From positions 14,913,501 to 14,977,500 of the forward strand of contig CM043869.1 in NCBI GenBank assembly GCA_023846275.1: a DNA stretch of 64,000 bases. The letters run 5' to 3'. The notes under the pieces were generated by a model. It ran no database searches. It saw nothing but the letters and a program-made list of their open reading frames with translations, and was not told the DNA's origin. Both the position numbers and the translations under genes were made by a program. This stretch comes from Vanilla planifolia. Its lineage: Eukaryota > Streptophyta > Magnoliopsida > Asparagales > Orchidaceae. Below, in pieces: positions 13,271 through 25,172 of the stretch (positions are counted from its first letter, which is position 1; every line of letters begins with the position of its first letter).

Positions 13271-14566
13271 GTTATCCCCAACACTGGTTCTACTATCCAT
13301 CTTCCTACCCCTCCACCAAAACCCCAAAATCTAAAGCTTTTACCATTTCCCTTTCCTTTTCTATCTACACACACAATCCCGTATCTTTTCATGTCGCCAT
13401 ACCCCCTTTTTGTCCTACATCAGATACCCTACGATCCCACATGCTGGGTCTAGTGGTGAGGATAATGTTCTCTAGGAATCCCTTTTTCTTACTGCCATTT
13501 TTCCAACCATTAATTCAGATAATTGAGCTATATCAAAAGACCATTTTGTTTCCTATTGTTTCTTTCTTTACCATACTTCTTCTTTTTTAGTTTTTATGAA
13601 ATTGAAATAAACAACAACAATCAAAACACCATATGATAGTAAGCAAACCAAGTAAAAACACATATTAATGTGCTACATCATAGGGCTAGGAATTTATCTA
13701 CCTAATTTTGATGTCCAAATCGTCTTGCCCACTTCTGATTTTTCTTGATGTCTTACAAGGCCATAAATGCAAAAATAATCAAAGATTAAAATGTGCTTAT
13801 TAGCCAAAATTGCTACCTAAAAGCTTTCCTAGACATTTTTTTGTCTAAAATCAAGTCCTAAAATTCCTTAATTTGGCTTTTGTCAGTGCTGGACCATCTG
13901 CACCCAGCGCGCCCGGTTTAGCAGTGCGACTCGGTCGAAGGCCTGGACCGGTTTCTTGCTTACCTCTCTCCTGTGTGTCTGGTGGAATTGATTCATTTTG
14001 CTGACAAAATTAGAGACCTGTTGTGTCTTCCAAAAGCCAATTGATCCCCCTCAGTCTCCGCCGCTCACTGGAAACCTTACACAACCCCGACGATAAAGAA
14101 ATTCACGTTTTTTCTTACCTTACGGAATCTTCGTCTGCCGTCACTGTCGCACGCCGGAACTCTCGGAATCCTCGTCAGCCGTCACTGTCGCCTTATGGAC
14201 CTTACGAAATCCACTAAGAGCACGGCCATAGCTGTCAGAAATCTCGCACTTACAAAATTCTCACCGCAGTCATATTTTTGTAGAACCTCGCAGTCCAACA
14301 ACCTCCCCGCAGTTGCGTTTTCGTAGAAGTGCTTTTCAAACGCTTTTCCTACAGTCGGATTAGTTTTTGCAGACATACTTTTCAAAATGCACAGAATGCC
14401 AACATTTACAAAATTACAAATCTATCATCAACATTACGAATCTATCCCAGATCTTTAAAAATTTATAATTTATTCCTTAGGGCTCCGAAAATTACAAACT
14501 AAACACTGTTGGACTCGTCTTAAAGAGCTCTTCTTCTTGAAGGATAAAATAAGGGAAAACTAAGAT

Positions 14567-16528
14567 TGTTAAAATTTTAGTCAACCTTAATCTCCAACAA
14601 ATATTAACATCCTTCACAAAATTTATTATGCATTTCATGTTTTAGTATTCAAAATTATATGATTTGTATAATAGTGTGCAATATCTAAAATATTCGCAAA
14701 AACATTCTCCTTCATTAATTCATACAACACTTCATTTTAAATTTAAACGTCTCCACAAATTATATAAACTACTCATGTACAAGCAATCTAATAATTCCTC
14801 TTTCTACCTCTTTATCTTACTTTGCCTTTATAATAAATTCCTCTTAGAAATGTCTTATATTTTAGTAAACCCAAATCTCAAACAAATATTAACCTTCTTT
14901 GTAATCCTTTATGAGGTTTCTCTTCTTGATTAGATAGCACCGAAATAATATAATATATTCTTTACTATTTTTTGAAACATCATTCTTTAATATTATTTAA
15001 TTAAATCCACCAAAACCATTCATATAGTTCTTTTTTTATCGGTTATGTAGTGTATGTCCTTTGTCATTTACCATACATTCAATCTCAATCAATCTTCTTA
15101 GGTTTATACATTTTTTTAAATAAATACATAATGTACTATGTATTCCTCATATAATACTATATGTTTCACCTTGGTTCAATCTTCAAACAATGTGTCATTA
15201 CATTTGGTCATAAATGTATTATATGGTCACTCACCATGCACTATACATTCAGTCCATAGCTCTTCTTTGTACAAATGACCATCTTATTCTCATCTTCTCT
15301 TAATGTATCATTTGTTAATCTAACATTTTGTGCATTCCTATATAATATTCATGTAGCCTAATAAACCATCTAACTCAATTAAGTATTGGATTATTTGACT
15401 CAGTTAATGTACTATATATTATTTTAAAACATATCATACATTTTCTTATGTTTCTCTTTCTAATGTATTTAATATTCACTTTAAAGTTAACATATTATAT
15501 TGATTTATCAATATATCATATGTTCTTCTCATGTACATATTGATCATTCTAACTTTAAGCTACTATACATTATCTATCAATGTATCATACATTTTTCTTA
15601 GTTTTTCTTATTGCTTCTCATTTTAGGTCAAACATATTCTATGGATAACCTAACGTATTGTGCATTGTGGTTAATGCAGTACATGTTAAATAAAACCATA
15701 TTGTACTCTATTCTTCATTCTTGTTCAAGTATGATTTCTTTACACCTAACTTACTATACATTGGGTTTAGTATACCATATGTTAAGCCAATTTTAAGGTC
15801 TATAGTTCTAAAATTTTCTCAATTTAGCCTAGGGTTATTTGGTTACTACATAAAAAATAATTTACAAACATATAAAATAATGGTGCAACATGAATATTTT
15901 CCCTTCTAGAACATCTACAAATGCTCAGTACCTAGGTTGTTTAGTTTTCTGTAAATTGTGCTTCCAAAGTAGTAAAAACATCTCAATGTCTTCTTAAACC
16001 TTCCTAACCCAACTTTATTCCTTAGGTTCCATTTTTTCTAAATTTTCTCTAAGCTCTTAGTTCTCTTCCCTATTAATTCAACTGGTCTGAAACCACATTG
16101 TGGCATCCAAGTTAGCATCGCCAATTTTTTCAAATTATTTTTTTAAACTTCTAAAGACATGATCATATACTAAAACCTTCATTGAAGCACATAAAAGATA
16201 CTATTCTCCTTTCTAAAATCAAGTTCATATAATAACCTTCGTAGAATAAATAAAATAAAAATACTAAAATAAGATCCACATCCTTTCTTTCATAGTAATG
16301 TTATTGTAATATTATGGCATTCATAATGCAAGATTGATAAGACAAGATTAAAGCAAGTATTAGTGTGATAATAACCATGTTCTCTCACCACTTTCTATGA
16401 GTCAATTAATGTGTCATTTATATATGTAATTGTTACGCTAAAAAAAGGTTGTTTTAATCAACACTAACTCAGTAAACAAAAACTATATTACGTATACGAA
16501 AAATATTTCATCTTTGTATTATATCACA
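14567..16528. other. AT-rich relic DNA, including the right flanking repeat
   Basis: About 14620-14862 is the diverged second copy of the segment at 11270-11518. Start-like fragments of repeat H recur at about 14566 and 14857. From about 15150 to 15800 there is a loose array of 'atgtatcata'-type motifs. Open frames here (for example 14664-14933 and 15611-15796) have no domain signal and AT-driven composition. No gene is supported. Confidence 0.5.
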
Positions 16529-16662
16529 ATAGAGGCTGCTTTCTGCCTCACTACTGAGGAAGTGCAATGGCGTGGCTTTACGTAAACTGTGCATGCTCTT
16601 GTAGTCTCTCAGGGAGTCCTACTCTACGACGGTGACTACACTGAGGTTATCAAACACCTTGA

Positions 16663-17450
16663 TTGATGATGAGATTTGTTGTTTGGAATATTAGGGGAAT
16701 CCAGGATAGGAAGTTCAGGTGTTATCCACAAAGATTTGTATGTGAAGGTAACGTTGCTGCCATGGCTCTTGTGGAGACGAGAGCTCAAAATTTCCTGAGG
16801 AAGGATGCGGACTGGCTTCTTGGAAGGGAATGTAATTTTGCGATGCAGCCTTCGACTAGGAAGTCAACTGGCGTTGTTTTGCTGTGGAAAAGTTGGGTTA
16901 ACATCAAGGTCACCACCTCCTCTATGCATGTCGTAGCCTTTGAGGTCAGGCTACGAGGTGTGGTTAAGCGTAATTGTTGCATGATGTATGGCCCCAAGGA
17001 ACAACACAAGTGGAGGGAGGTCTAGGATGTCGTGAGGAATGAGTCCAGTAGCGATGGCCCTCTTATTGTGGCGAGAGATTTCAACCTCGTAATGGCGCAA
17101 AGTGAGAAGCGGGGTGGAAGGAAATTCACCTATGGTAAAGGGCAGTAGGAGTTCACGAGATTTTATGCAGTAGCTGCAGTTGGTGGATGCAGGGTTTTAC
17201 TGGCAATATCTTCACATGATATAATGGGAAGCAAGGTGGAGCACGTATCCTGGAGAGACTCGATTGGGTGCTTCTAAACACTGCGGGGTTGCATGAGTTC
17301 CCTGAGTGTTCTGTCACGCACATGGGCCGACTTGGGCCCTACCACTGCCCTCTGTTAGTCGACTTGGAGGCAGGAAACCACGGGCGGACAGCGGAAGGAT
17401 CCAGTTTGAGAGCTTATGGCTGGACTTTTCTCAGTCAATTACGGTGGTGA
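16663..17450 (+). pseudogene. LINE ORF2 endonuclease domain, broken
   Basis: The start (16663) gives MMRFVVWNIRGIQ, the typical opening of an L1 apurinic-type endonuclease, followed by a LVETRAQN stretch carrying the metal-binding Glu. A stop occurs at 17023 (TAG) after about 120 residues. The fold continues in the same frame (ARDFNLV, GGRKFTYGKGQ) with another stop near 17147. Around 17190 the reading shifts to the frame that gives RLDWVLLNTAG and then HMGRLGPYHCPLL, matching the C-terminal SDHCP motif of the family with the Asp changed. The domain cannot be made as one protein. Confidence 0.85.
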
Positions 17451-18900
17451 ATCAAGCATGGTGCAGGCACGCGGGGGGTAACCATATGGAGGAATTAACA
17501 ACTAACTTCCATTGCTCTCTGATTGCACTACGGAGGTGGAGCAAAGCCGAGGTGGGGAATATTACAAAAAATAATGCAGAGCTGGAAAGAAGTATCAATG
17601 AATTGCAGATGGAGTCTCGGGAGGGGCTAGATGATAAGGAAAGCTCGCGCCTTGGTCACATGATTTTGGCCTTCCACCGTGGATGTGCTCAAAAGGAGAG
17701 ATGGTGGTGGCAGAGAGTGAAGCTGTATTGGGCACAGTTGGGGGATCGCAATTCTCGCTTTTTTCATGCGGCAACGATGGTGTGTGCTTGTAAGAACCAC
17801 ATTGCTCAGCTGAAGGACATGGAGAGTAAGGTGGTGGATACGCCTGAGAGCATCAGTGCTGTCCTCTTGGCCTTCTTTGAGGCAAAGTGGCGTAGCGCTT
17901 GGTGTGTGCCACTGCCGTTGACTTTTGAGCCACGCGACAGCATCAGTGGTGACCTAACGTCTTAGTTGAGCTGTAAGGTGACCAAGGAGGAGATAACTGC
18001 AGCTATTCATGGCATTAGAAGAAACAAAGCTCCAGGCATTGATGGGGTCACTGTCGAGTTTATCCATGGATATTGGGCGATTACTCGCAGTGACATTATT
18101 CGCGCAGTGCTGGCCTTCTTCAAGGAGAAGAGGATGTCGAAGGAGTGGAAGGACACGCTATTGTCCTATTCCCTAAGAGACATGGTGCATGTAAGTCGGA
18201 GCATTTACGGCCTATCAGTCTCTACAACACCATATACAAAGTGGTGGTGAGAATATTAGTGGAAAGATTGAAGCCGATGATGCCACTTATCATCTCGCGC
18301 GAGCAAGGTGCCTTCATCCCTGGGTGCAGCATTTCGGACAATATTTTCATCACGCAGGAGATGACCTCCAGAATTCACTCCTACACTGCTAAAACTGGGC
18401 TCATGACAGCTAAGATTGATATGCAGCAGGCTTATGACAACGTGAAATAGGACTTTCTACTTGGGATGCTAAAACATATGGGGTTTCCTCCTCTGTGGTG
18501 CTAATGAATTGAAGCCTACATCACCTTTTCGAGATTTGGAGTCCTTATCAAGGGTGCTCGACTCCCATGGGTGGAGGCTAACGTGGGCTCCAACAGGATG
18601 GAATACCTCTCTATGCTGGTGCGTGACTATGAGACCAGATAATTGCTCGGGTTTTGGCGTGGACAGCATGCACCGTTAATCTCGCACTTGCTTTACGCGG
18701 ATGACATCCTCCTATATGCATCTGCAATGCACGATGCCGCATGCACGGTGCGCAGAATTATGAAGGCTTTCAACATTGCTGCAGGGCTGCGTGTGAATTA
18801 CTCTAAGTCTAGGGTCTACTTCAGCAGAACTATGAGCAGGTAGTAGATGAGAATGGTGGCGAAGAAACTCAGTATGGAGTGAGGCTAGAATCTTATGTAT
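17451..18900 (+). pseudogene. LINE ORF2 reverse transcriptase domain, broken
   Basis: After a linker with the LINE-typical FFHAATMVCACKNHI segment (about 17758-17805), the RT begins with NKAPGIDGVTVEFI (18031-18063). The HLRPISLYNTIYKVV block is found in another frame (18200-18247). IDMQQAYDNVK (18415-18447) carries the first catalytic Asp, and YADDILLYAS (18694-18723) carries the catalytic pair. A stop precedes the first RT block (17963), a frameshift lies between about 18150 and 18200, and stops occur at 18448 and 18841. The key catalytic residues survive, but the frame does not. Confidence 0.9.
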
Positions 18901-20110
18901 CTCGGGGTTCCTATCACGACAAAGCGTCTGAAGAAAATGGACTTTAGTTTCCTGATTCAGAAGATGGAAGCCTGCGTTGCCAATTGGCAGATTCGCCCAC
19001 TGTCGCTTGCTGGGAGAGCAGCAATGGTCACCTCTGTTCTCAACGCCATCCCGAGCTACATATTGTGTCATTGTGTTGTGCCCATGGGAGTCATCGAAGA
19101 GATTGAGAGGAGGCTTAGAAACTTTCTGTGGTATGGGGCTATTAGCTCGCACACGATACACTATGCGTCTTGGGACAGCGTCACCTTACCGAAGGCTGCG
19201 GGCGGACTTGGGCTTTGGGACCTCCGCATCTGATAATGCGTTCTACAAATGAAGCATTACAGGTGCCTGCTGGGCTGCGAGGACAGTCTCTTGGTGGATA
19301 TTATGAGGCAGAAATACAATGTGACGCACACCTCTTTGAGGACTCCTTCGAACGTTTCCCATGCATACAGGCTCGTGCTGGAGGCAATGCAGAGCGTTGT
19401 GTCGAACTTTGTATGGAGAATCGGAGATGGGAAGACAGCGAGGTTTGCAGAGGACAACTGGATTGGCTTCCTTCCTATCTGCAATTGGCCTACATTCATT
19501 AATATGAACACTGTGTGGCCGACGAGCGTGGTCGAATGCATTACTGCGGCTAGAGTTTGGGACGTGGGTAATGTACATGCATGGGCTGGCGATCTCTTGT
19601 TCGACAGGGTGCATCTTCCTAGGGCCTAGATGTCTGGACATGGCACACTACTTTAGGCACACACGAAGAGGAGAAGGTTGATAACGGGAGGTTCTACTTA
19701 CAGCTGAGATGCAAAGCTGACGACGTCACCAGACAAAGAACCATGCGGGATGCGGATCAAATGAGGGGATTATGGAAGCTTAAAGTGCTCCGAAGGTGTG
19801 CGTTTTCTTGTGGCACGTAGTGGGGGATCACCTCCCTACGGCTGTTTGGATGGCTCGGAGGGGGCTGCTCGAGTGTAGAAGTTGCACTTGGGGATGTTCA
19901 GCGGAGGAATCCACGTAGCACGTATTTTGGGAATGCCCACATGCCAAGGAGCTTTGGGTTGATCGTCAGGCGAGCGAGGCCGTGGCCGTGCTTGGGCCTC
20001 CTCGGGGTGCCGGGGCTGGGCTGACATTTATGCACCGGCTCATGGAGTTCGTTGGTTCGCCGACGATGAGATGTGGGGATGGCATCGTGTATGCCACTAC
20101 TTTGGCCACC
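18895..20110 (+). pseudogene. LINE ORF2 thumb and zinc-binding (zf-RVT) region, broken
   Basis: MYLGVPITTKR (18895) followed by NWQIRPLSLAGRAAMV and the WDSVTLPKAAGGLGLWDLR block is the classic post-RT region of plant L1 elements. A frameshift near 19230-19260 moves the continuation to the frame opening at 19249, which includes the NFVWRIGDGKTARFAEDNW motif. A stop follows at about 19627. Around 19790-19950 the zinc-binding region appears (FLWHVVGDHLPT, then CRSCTWGCSAEEST, then VFWECPHAKELW). The sequence is cut at 20115 by insertion of repeat H2. Confidence 0.85.
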
Positions 20111-22513
20111 ATTATTGTCAAGCCCCCACCTACATCAAGTATCATTATATCAGAGTCGTGATATACAGTATCTAAGTAAGGACAATAAACAAAATCCAAG
20201 GTGGGACCCAACGGTAAGACAAATACCAACTCTAAAATCCAAAGTATATATATAAAGACATGTTTTTAAATATTTAATCACACCAAAGATTTTCCTCTCT
20301 TACATATCTCTTGAAAATGGCTCTTCTGTAGCAGTACAATTCCCATCTCTCAATGTAGTGGTTTTCATGACTTGTGATGTAAGCACTAAATAAGATTTTA
20401 CACATCTCAATAGATAAATCACAACAACTAACCAAATATGAAAAAAAGATATCAAAATACCATGAGCAGTGAAGATCAATCATATGTATAAATCATATGC
20501 ATAACATTACAATCACACAAGATGTCATATATATAAGGTAATACCAAATGAAAACCATAAAGAAATGCCAGTTCCTTATATAGTGTGTTATTACCGGGAC
20601 CAATTCCCTTTTACGCATTATCCTCTGGATCCAATCATCATCAATAAATGACCTCCATCCGGCATCCAACCAAACACATAACACTAGGCAGATATCTGAT
20701 CCGAAGATTGATACCTTGCAACACATGCTGAGTCTAGTGCCACCAGGCAAGTATGGTATCATACCCTGCAACACATGCTGAGCCTGGTGTAAATCATCAT
20801 GGAGTCATAGCACATAACATATAACACTAGGCAGATATCTGATCCAAAGATCGATACCCTACAACATATGCTGAGCCTAGTGGTGAGGATAATGTTCTCT
20901 GGGAATCTATTTTTTTACTACCATTTCCAATCATAATTCCAAACAATTATGCCATATCAAAAGACCTTTCTTTCTGTATTGTTTTTTCTTTTTATTTTAT
21001 TATCATACCATGTTATTTTTCCTTTTCAATTTTCATGCAAATGCATAAGTAATCAATACCATAGTATTTCTTCCTTTTTATGCCATAAACGACATATGTA
21101 ATAACCAAAATACTATAACAGTAAGAAAAACATGTAAAAAAATATAATATTGTGTACTACATCACAGGGTTAGGAATTTATCTACCTGGATTTACTGTAC
21201 AATTTGTATTGCCCACTTCTTATTCTTCTTAATGTCCTACAAGCCCATAATACAAACATAATCAAGTTAAAACTATACCTCTTAGCCAAAAGTTGTTTTC
21301 TAAAAATTGTTCCCAAACAGTTAAAAATTTTGCTTTCTAAAAGTTTTTCCAAAACAGCTTTCCAAAACGCATTTCTAAAATTCCCAAAATTCCTTCATCA
21401 ACTGTTGGGTTCCATCGGCACTGGACCGCTATGCCCAGCGTGCCCGGTTCAGCTGTGCGACCCTGTCTAAAAGCATGGATCGATTTTGGCTATATTTATT
21501 GTTATACCCGGTAAAAAAATTATATGTTTAATCTTCAATAATTCAATTGTGGCTTGGATGATTTCAGATCGACAGTAGGATGAGCCAGGAGCTCAATTAG
21601 AGGCTATTGGAATTTCTGAAATTTTCTGGGGATTTTTCGGAGCACCGAGATTTTTTTTAAAACCGGAATTTGGTTTTTACCGCGCGTGAACCGGACCGGA
21701 GCGGTTCAGCGAAGGTGGGGCGGTTCGCCGAGGTGCGTTTGCGCGTGCGTTTGGATAAGCCGCGGATAAGCGGATCGGACGGGCGAGATCAGCGGTGGAG
21801 ATTAACCGGCTGATCGGGTGTTAAGCGGCGCTTTTGGAAGGTCAACCGGCGCTTAATGGGTCTTAACGGGTTATTACCGGTTTAAGCCGGGTACTTAACC
21901 TAAACTGTTCGGCTGTTAGGGTTTCGAATGGCGGCTAGAGGCTAGGTGTTCGCGGCGAACGGCGGTAATTTTCGGCAGCCTTCCAAGGGGCTTTTGGTAA
22001 CCGGAGGTTCGCGGGACAGAGGCGAACATTTTGGTACCGGTTTCGTTCGGCGAGGAGCTGCGGTTGATCGCGTGCGAGCTTCACCGTCGTCGGCGAGCAA
22101 GGTAGGAAATTCAGATTAAATTAGTTATTTAGTAGAAATTAAAAGCATGGAATATTTTGCTTAATGAACACAAGCATGTGGATGAAAAATCGGACTTAGT
22201 TGAATGCTAATCTGCAATTTTATAAATTTTGGATTTCTGGAAAATTGCCCATTTCGCCGAAAAATTTAGTTAATGATTGAAACATTAGGATAGTATGAAC
22301 ATCGGATTTTGTTTCTCCTTGTTCGCGTTCGCTGGAAATCGACGGAAGGATTGGATTGGTCGGCGATTGCGTCGATTAGGTCGCGGGCGTCGAACCGAGG
22401 AAGGAGAAGGGTTTAGATTAATTACGAATTTATTTAAGTAATTAACGGTATTTATATAATATTTATTAGTAATTAATTAATTAAACATCGACCGATTAAC
22501 GGATTATTAAGAA

Positions 22514-22735
22514 ATTTGGTTCGGCGGTGTCGCGGTTCAGCGCGAGGGTTCCGAACCGGCAGCGAAAACCGGTTCAGCGGGATTCGGCGCGGACGAACGA
22601 CGCGGAGGAAAATTTAATTCGGATATTTGGTTCGGCGGTGTCGCGGTTCAGCGCGAGGGTTCCGAACCGGCAGCGAAAACCGATTCAGCGGGATTCGGCG
22701 CAGACGAAATTTAATTCGGAAATTAATCCGAATTT
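22514..22735 (+). repeat. 111-bp tandem duplication in the long solo LTR
   Basis: Copies at 22514-22624 and 22625-22735 both begin ATTTGGTTCGGCGGTGTCG, include GGGTTCCGAACCGGCAGC and run into AATTTAATTCGGA. The second copy has a short deletion near its end. The high identity suggests the duplication arose near the time of insertion. Confidence 0.9.
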
Positions 22736-23308
22736 TCGGAAAAAGGATATATGTGGAATTTAAATTTTATTCTGAAATTTATTCAGAATTTCGGAAAATG
22801 GATAAAGAGCGGAAATTGATTTTTTTTATTTTAAAAATTTTCTGAATTGAGAAAAAGGTGATTTTTATAAATCACGTAACCAAGTTGAAATTGACTGTTG
22901 GAAATTACCCATAAATTCAGTGCAGCTGGATTAGTTGGAAGGAAGTGTGACACTTGGGTGCTACCAAAATAGTCAGAATTTTGGTACAGTTTGTGTTGCT
23001 TGGATGGCAATGACATGGATTGAGTTAGTTTACTCAGTGTTGGCATATTTCATGGATTGGCATATTGGACCGGAATACTATAGGCCCTATATGATGTTTT
23101 AGGGTAGTTGTGGTAGGTAACTGTGCGGTACAGACTTAGCTTCCACAGTATACATGTGGACTGGTATGCGCCTTGTTGTATCTGGACACATGTTGCCGAA
23201 TCTTGGAGTTAGAGCTTGGCAATGACTGTAGGGGCGTGGCTTCTATGGAAATTATTGGGAGAGGACTTCATGGGACGGTGGCTGAGTCGATCTCTTCTGG
23301 TCCATGAG

Positions 23309-23430
23309 TGTAGGCCTGCGCGCCTGAGAGTGGCAGTGGCAGGGGTGACTCGCCGTGGCTAGCCAAGTGTGTAGGCCTGTGTACCTGAGGGTGGCAGGGG
23401 TGTCTCACGTTGGCTAGAGATCTATGTGAC
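23309..23430 (+). repeat. 61-bp tandem duplication in the long solo LTR
   Basis: TGTAGGCCTG at 23309 recurs at 23370 with a following CCTGAG and 'gtggcaggggtg' block in both units. Confidence 0.75.
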
Positions 23431-23500
23431 TGGTTCTGTCTATAGTCTCCAGAAGATTGATTGACGAGAGACGCTGCGGTGTCGGGTGCTAGGCGTTGTG

Positions 23501-23602
23501 ATGCGTGCGCAGAGATGGGCGTGTCCCGCTGGCATGCTTTGCCTAGGCGCCATGCGTGCGCAGAGATGGGCGTGTCCCGCTGGCATGCTGCCTGGGAGCA
23601 CA
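23501..23602 (+). repeat. 51-bp tandem duplication in the long solo LTR
   Basis: ATGCGTGCGCAGAGATGGGC occurs at 23501 and again at 23552, each followed by GTGTCCCGCTGGCATGCT. The repeated core of 38 bp is identical in both copies. Confidence 0.9.
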
Positions 23603-25172
23603 GAGGAGAGCTACTCTGGTGTGACTGGGGGTGACTGTGGTTGGTCAGAGTCTGGGACTGAGAGTGCCTTTCCACCATACATTGTTATGCTGGATTCCTA
23701 TACTCTTGCTATTATCCTTCTCTTGCATGTGAGTTTTACTAGCTGTCTTTCCTACTGGGCGTAGCTCACTCCTTTATTATCTATATTTTTCCAGCGGCTC
23801 GACAGCCTTGACGCCACCCAGATTAGGTGGGATCGTGGTCAGCAGGCTAGTGGAGGATATCTGATCTGTGATTTTCTGAGACATTTTGGTTAGTGTGATT
23901 GATACTATTGGATGTATTCAGGGAGACTGTTATTCTTATGTCATGTAATATATGAGGGTGATTCTGACTTATGTATCTAGTTGGATGATATTGTATTTGT
24001 TGGACTTGGATCTTATTCTTGTGATGTAGTTTCCATTCACTGTTTTACTTTATTGTCTTGGTGGTATAGTGTGTGGAGTGCCATATTTTATCTGTGGATG
24101 TTATGTATCTTATTTTTGATGGTGAGGTCATTACATGACTATGGAACTTAACCGTGGGGATTCAGACTTCTATTAGATCAGTTCTCCTACCGGTATGGGT
24201 TAGGAGTATGGGGTCTAGTAGGAGTAACATTGCGCGAGTCCATCTGTTAATTCAGGAGTCATGAACCTGATTTGACGGTGTACCCGGGAGATGGGATCCA
24301 CATTGTCAAGGAAAGTAGGTGTGTAATGATGTGTTATATCCTATGTTTTTCGTAGGCTACTCAGGTTGGTATTGGATGATCTGAGCTGTCTATATGTAAA
24401 AAAAAAAATGTATGCCAAAAAAATCAGCATAGGAAAAATGGGGTGTAACATTTATTTTATTATTTTTTTTTCTCTCTCTCTCTCTCCTGTACGTTCGACG
24501 AAATCGAACCCTTTTGTCAGCACTGAATCGACCGTTTCATGCAGTGAATCGGTCGAATCCAACTCAGTCTCCACCCTCTTAGTCTCCGCCGCTCACCGAA
24601 AAGCTTTACACAAACCCGACGACAAAGAAATTATTTCTTACCTTACAGAAATCTTCGCCGGCCATCACTGTCGCATGCCAAAATTCACAGAAATCCTCAC
24701 AGGCCGTTACTGTAGCGTGCCGGAACCTCGCTGAGCACGGCAGCAGTCATTGGAAATCTCGCCCTCGCACTTCAACAACCTCCCCGCAGTCAACTGTGCT
24801 TTTCAAACGCACCCGGGTTTCGGCTTTATAACGATAGTTGAAACCGACATTTTGCATATCACTCCTTCCAAATTTCTTATTTGCACATATATCCTTCGCC
24901 CGAAGAAATGAACCTGCGTCGAAATTCCTAAATTTGCATAAATACCCATCTCATCCGGCAGCTTTAAAATTACAAATATACCTTCCGCCAAAATGAATTG
25001 AACTATGCCGACATTTACAAAATTACAAATATATCCTCTATATTACAAATCTATCCAAATCTTTAAAAATTCATAATTTATTCCTTAGAACTCCAAAAAT
25101 TACGAAGTAAACACCGTTAGACTCATCTCAAAGAGCTCTTTCAAAAAAAAATAAAATAAAGAAAAAGTAAGG

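Larger units (their letters stand above)
12333..13422 (+). mobile_element. Solo LTR (1,090 bp) with perfect 5-bp target duplication
   Basis: Begins TGATGCGGACATC and ends GTCCTACATCA, giving TG...CA termini with a TGATG/CATCA inverted repeat. It is flanked on both sides by GATAC (12328-12332 and 13423-13427). The matching site in repeat H copy 2 has this sequence only once, so the empty site is visible in the same window. A TATA box lies at 13014-13022 (TATATAAGG). No internal coding region is present, as expected for a solo LTR left by LTR-LTR recombination. It looks whole and is younger than H1, which it interrupts. Superfamily not determined. Confidence 0.9.
11519..14566 (+). mobile_element. 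Unclassified repeat H, copy 1 (LTR-like), split by a solo LTR
   Basis: Without the nested solo LTR at 12333-13422 this unit is about 1.95 kb. It matches copy 2 (20116-25172, likewise after removing its nested element) from a shared start TGTYAAGCCCCC through to a shared A-rich tail after the palindrome AAGAGCTCTT. It carries an internal imperfect repeat built on 'ggcagatatctgatcc', a TATA-like TATATAAAG near 11995, and a GC-richer 3' half around 13880-14220. No coding domain is recognisable. The TG start and TATA suggest an LTR or LTR-derived non-autonomous element. However, no terminal CA or target duplication can be defined, so the class is left open. Confidence 0.6.
21500..24450 (+). mobile_element. 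Long solo LTR (2,951 bp) with perfect 5-bp target duplication
   Basis: Begins TGTTATACCCGG and ends GGGGTGTAACA, giving a TGTTA/TAACA terminal inverted repeat. It is flanked by TTTAT on both sides (21495-21499 and 24451-24455). Long LTRs with TGTTA-ACCC-type termini are typical of plant Ty3/gypsy chromoviruses of the Tekay/Del kind, which is my best guess at family. The 5' third is GC-rich and rich in CGGTTCGGCG-like CpG motifs, unlike the AT-rich surroundings. No internal coding region is present, so it is a solo LTR. It looks whole and is younger than H2 and the LINE, since it interrupts H2 within the LINE. Confidence 0.88.
20116..25172 (+). mobile_element. Unclassified repeat H, copy 2, inserted in the LINE and split by a solo LTR
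   Basis: Starts TGTCAAGCCCCCACC directly after LINE coding sequence and ends in an A-rich tail after AAAGAGCTCTTT, where LINE coding sequence resumes. Minus the nested solo LTR (21500-24450) it is about 2.1 kb and collinear with copy 1. It shows the 'ggcagatatctgatcc' internal repeats (20690-20890), a TATA-like TATATATAAGG near 20527, and the GC-richer 3' part (24490-24740). A pure (TC)8 run sits at 24471-24486. The left flank ATTAT is not repeated at the right junction, so no target duplication is proven. No coding capacity is recognised. Confidence 0.65.

Noticed and set aside
11519-25172. H1 and H2 as the two LTRs of one giant element
   Set aside because: The DNA between them contains a LINE that continues beyond H2, so H2 is an independent insertion into the LINE rather than a partner of H1.
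20116-25172. H2 as a Helitron
   Set aside because: The start is TG rather than TC after A, and no CTRR end with a preceding hairpin is present in both copies. The AAGAGCTCTT palindrome is too far from the end.
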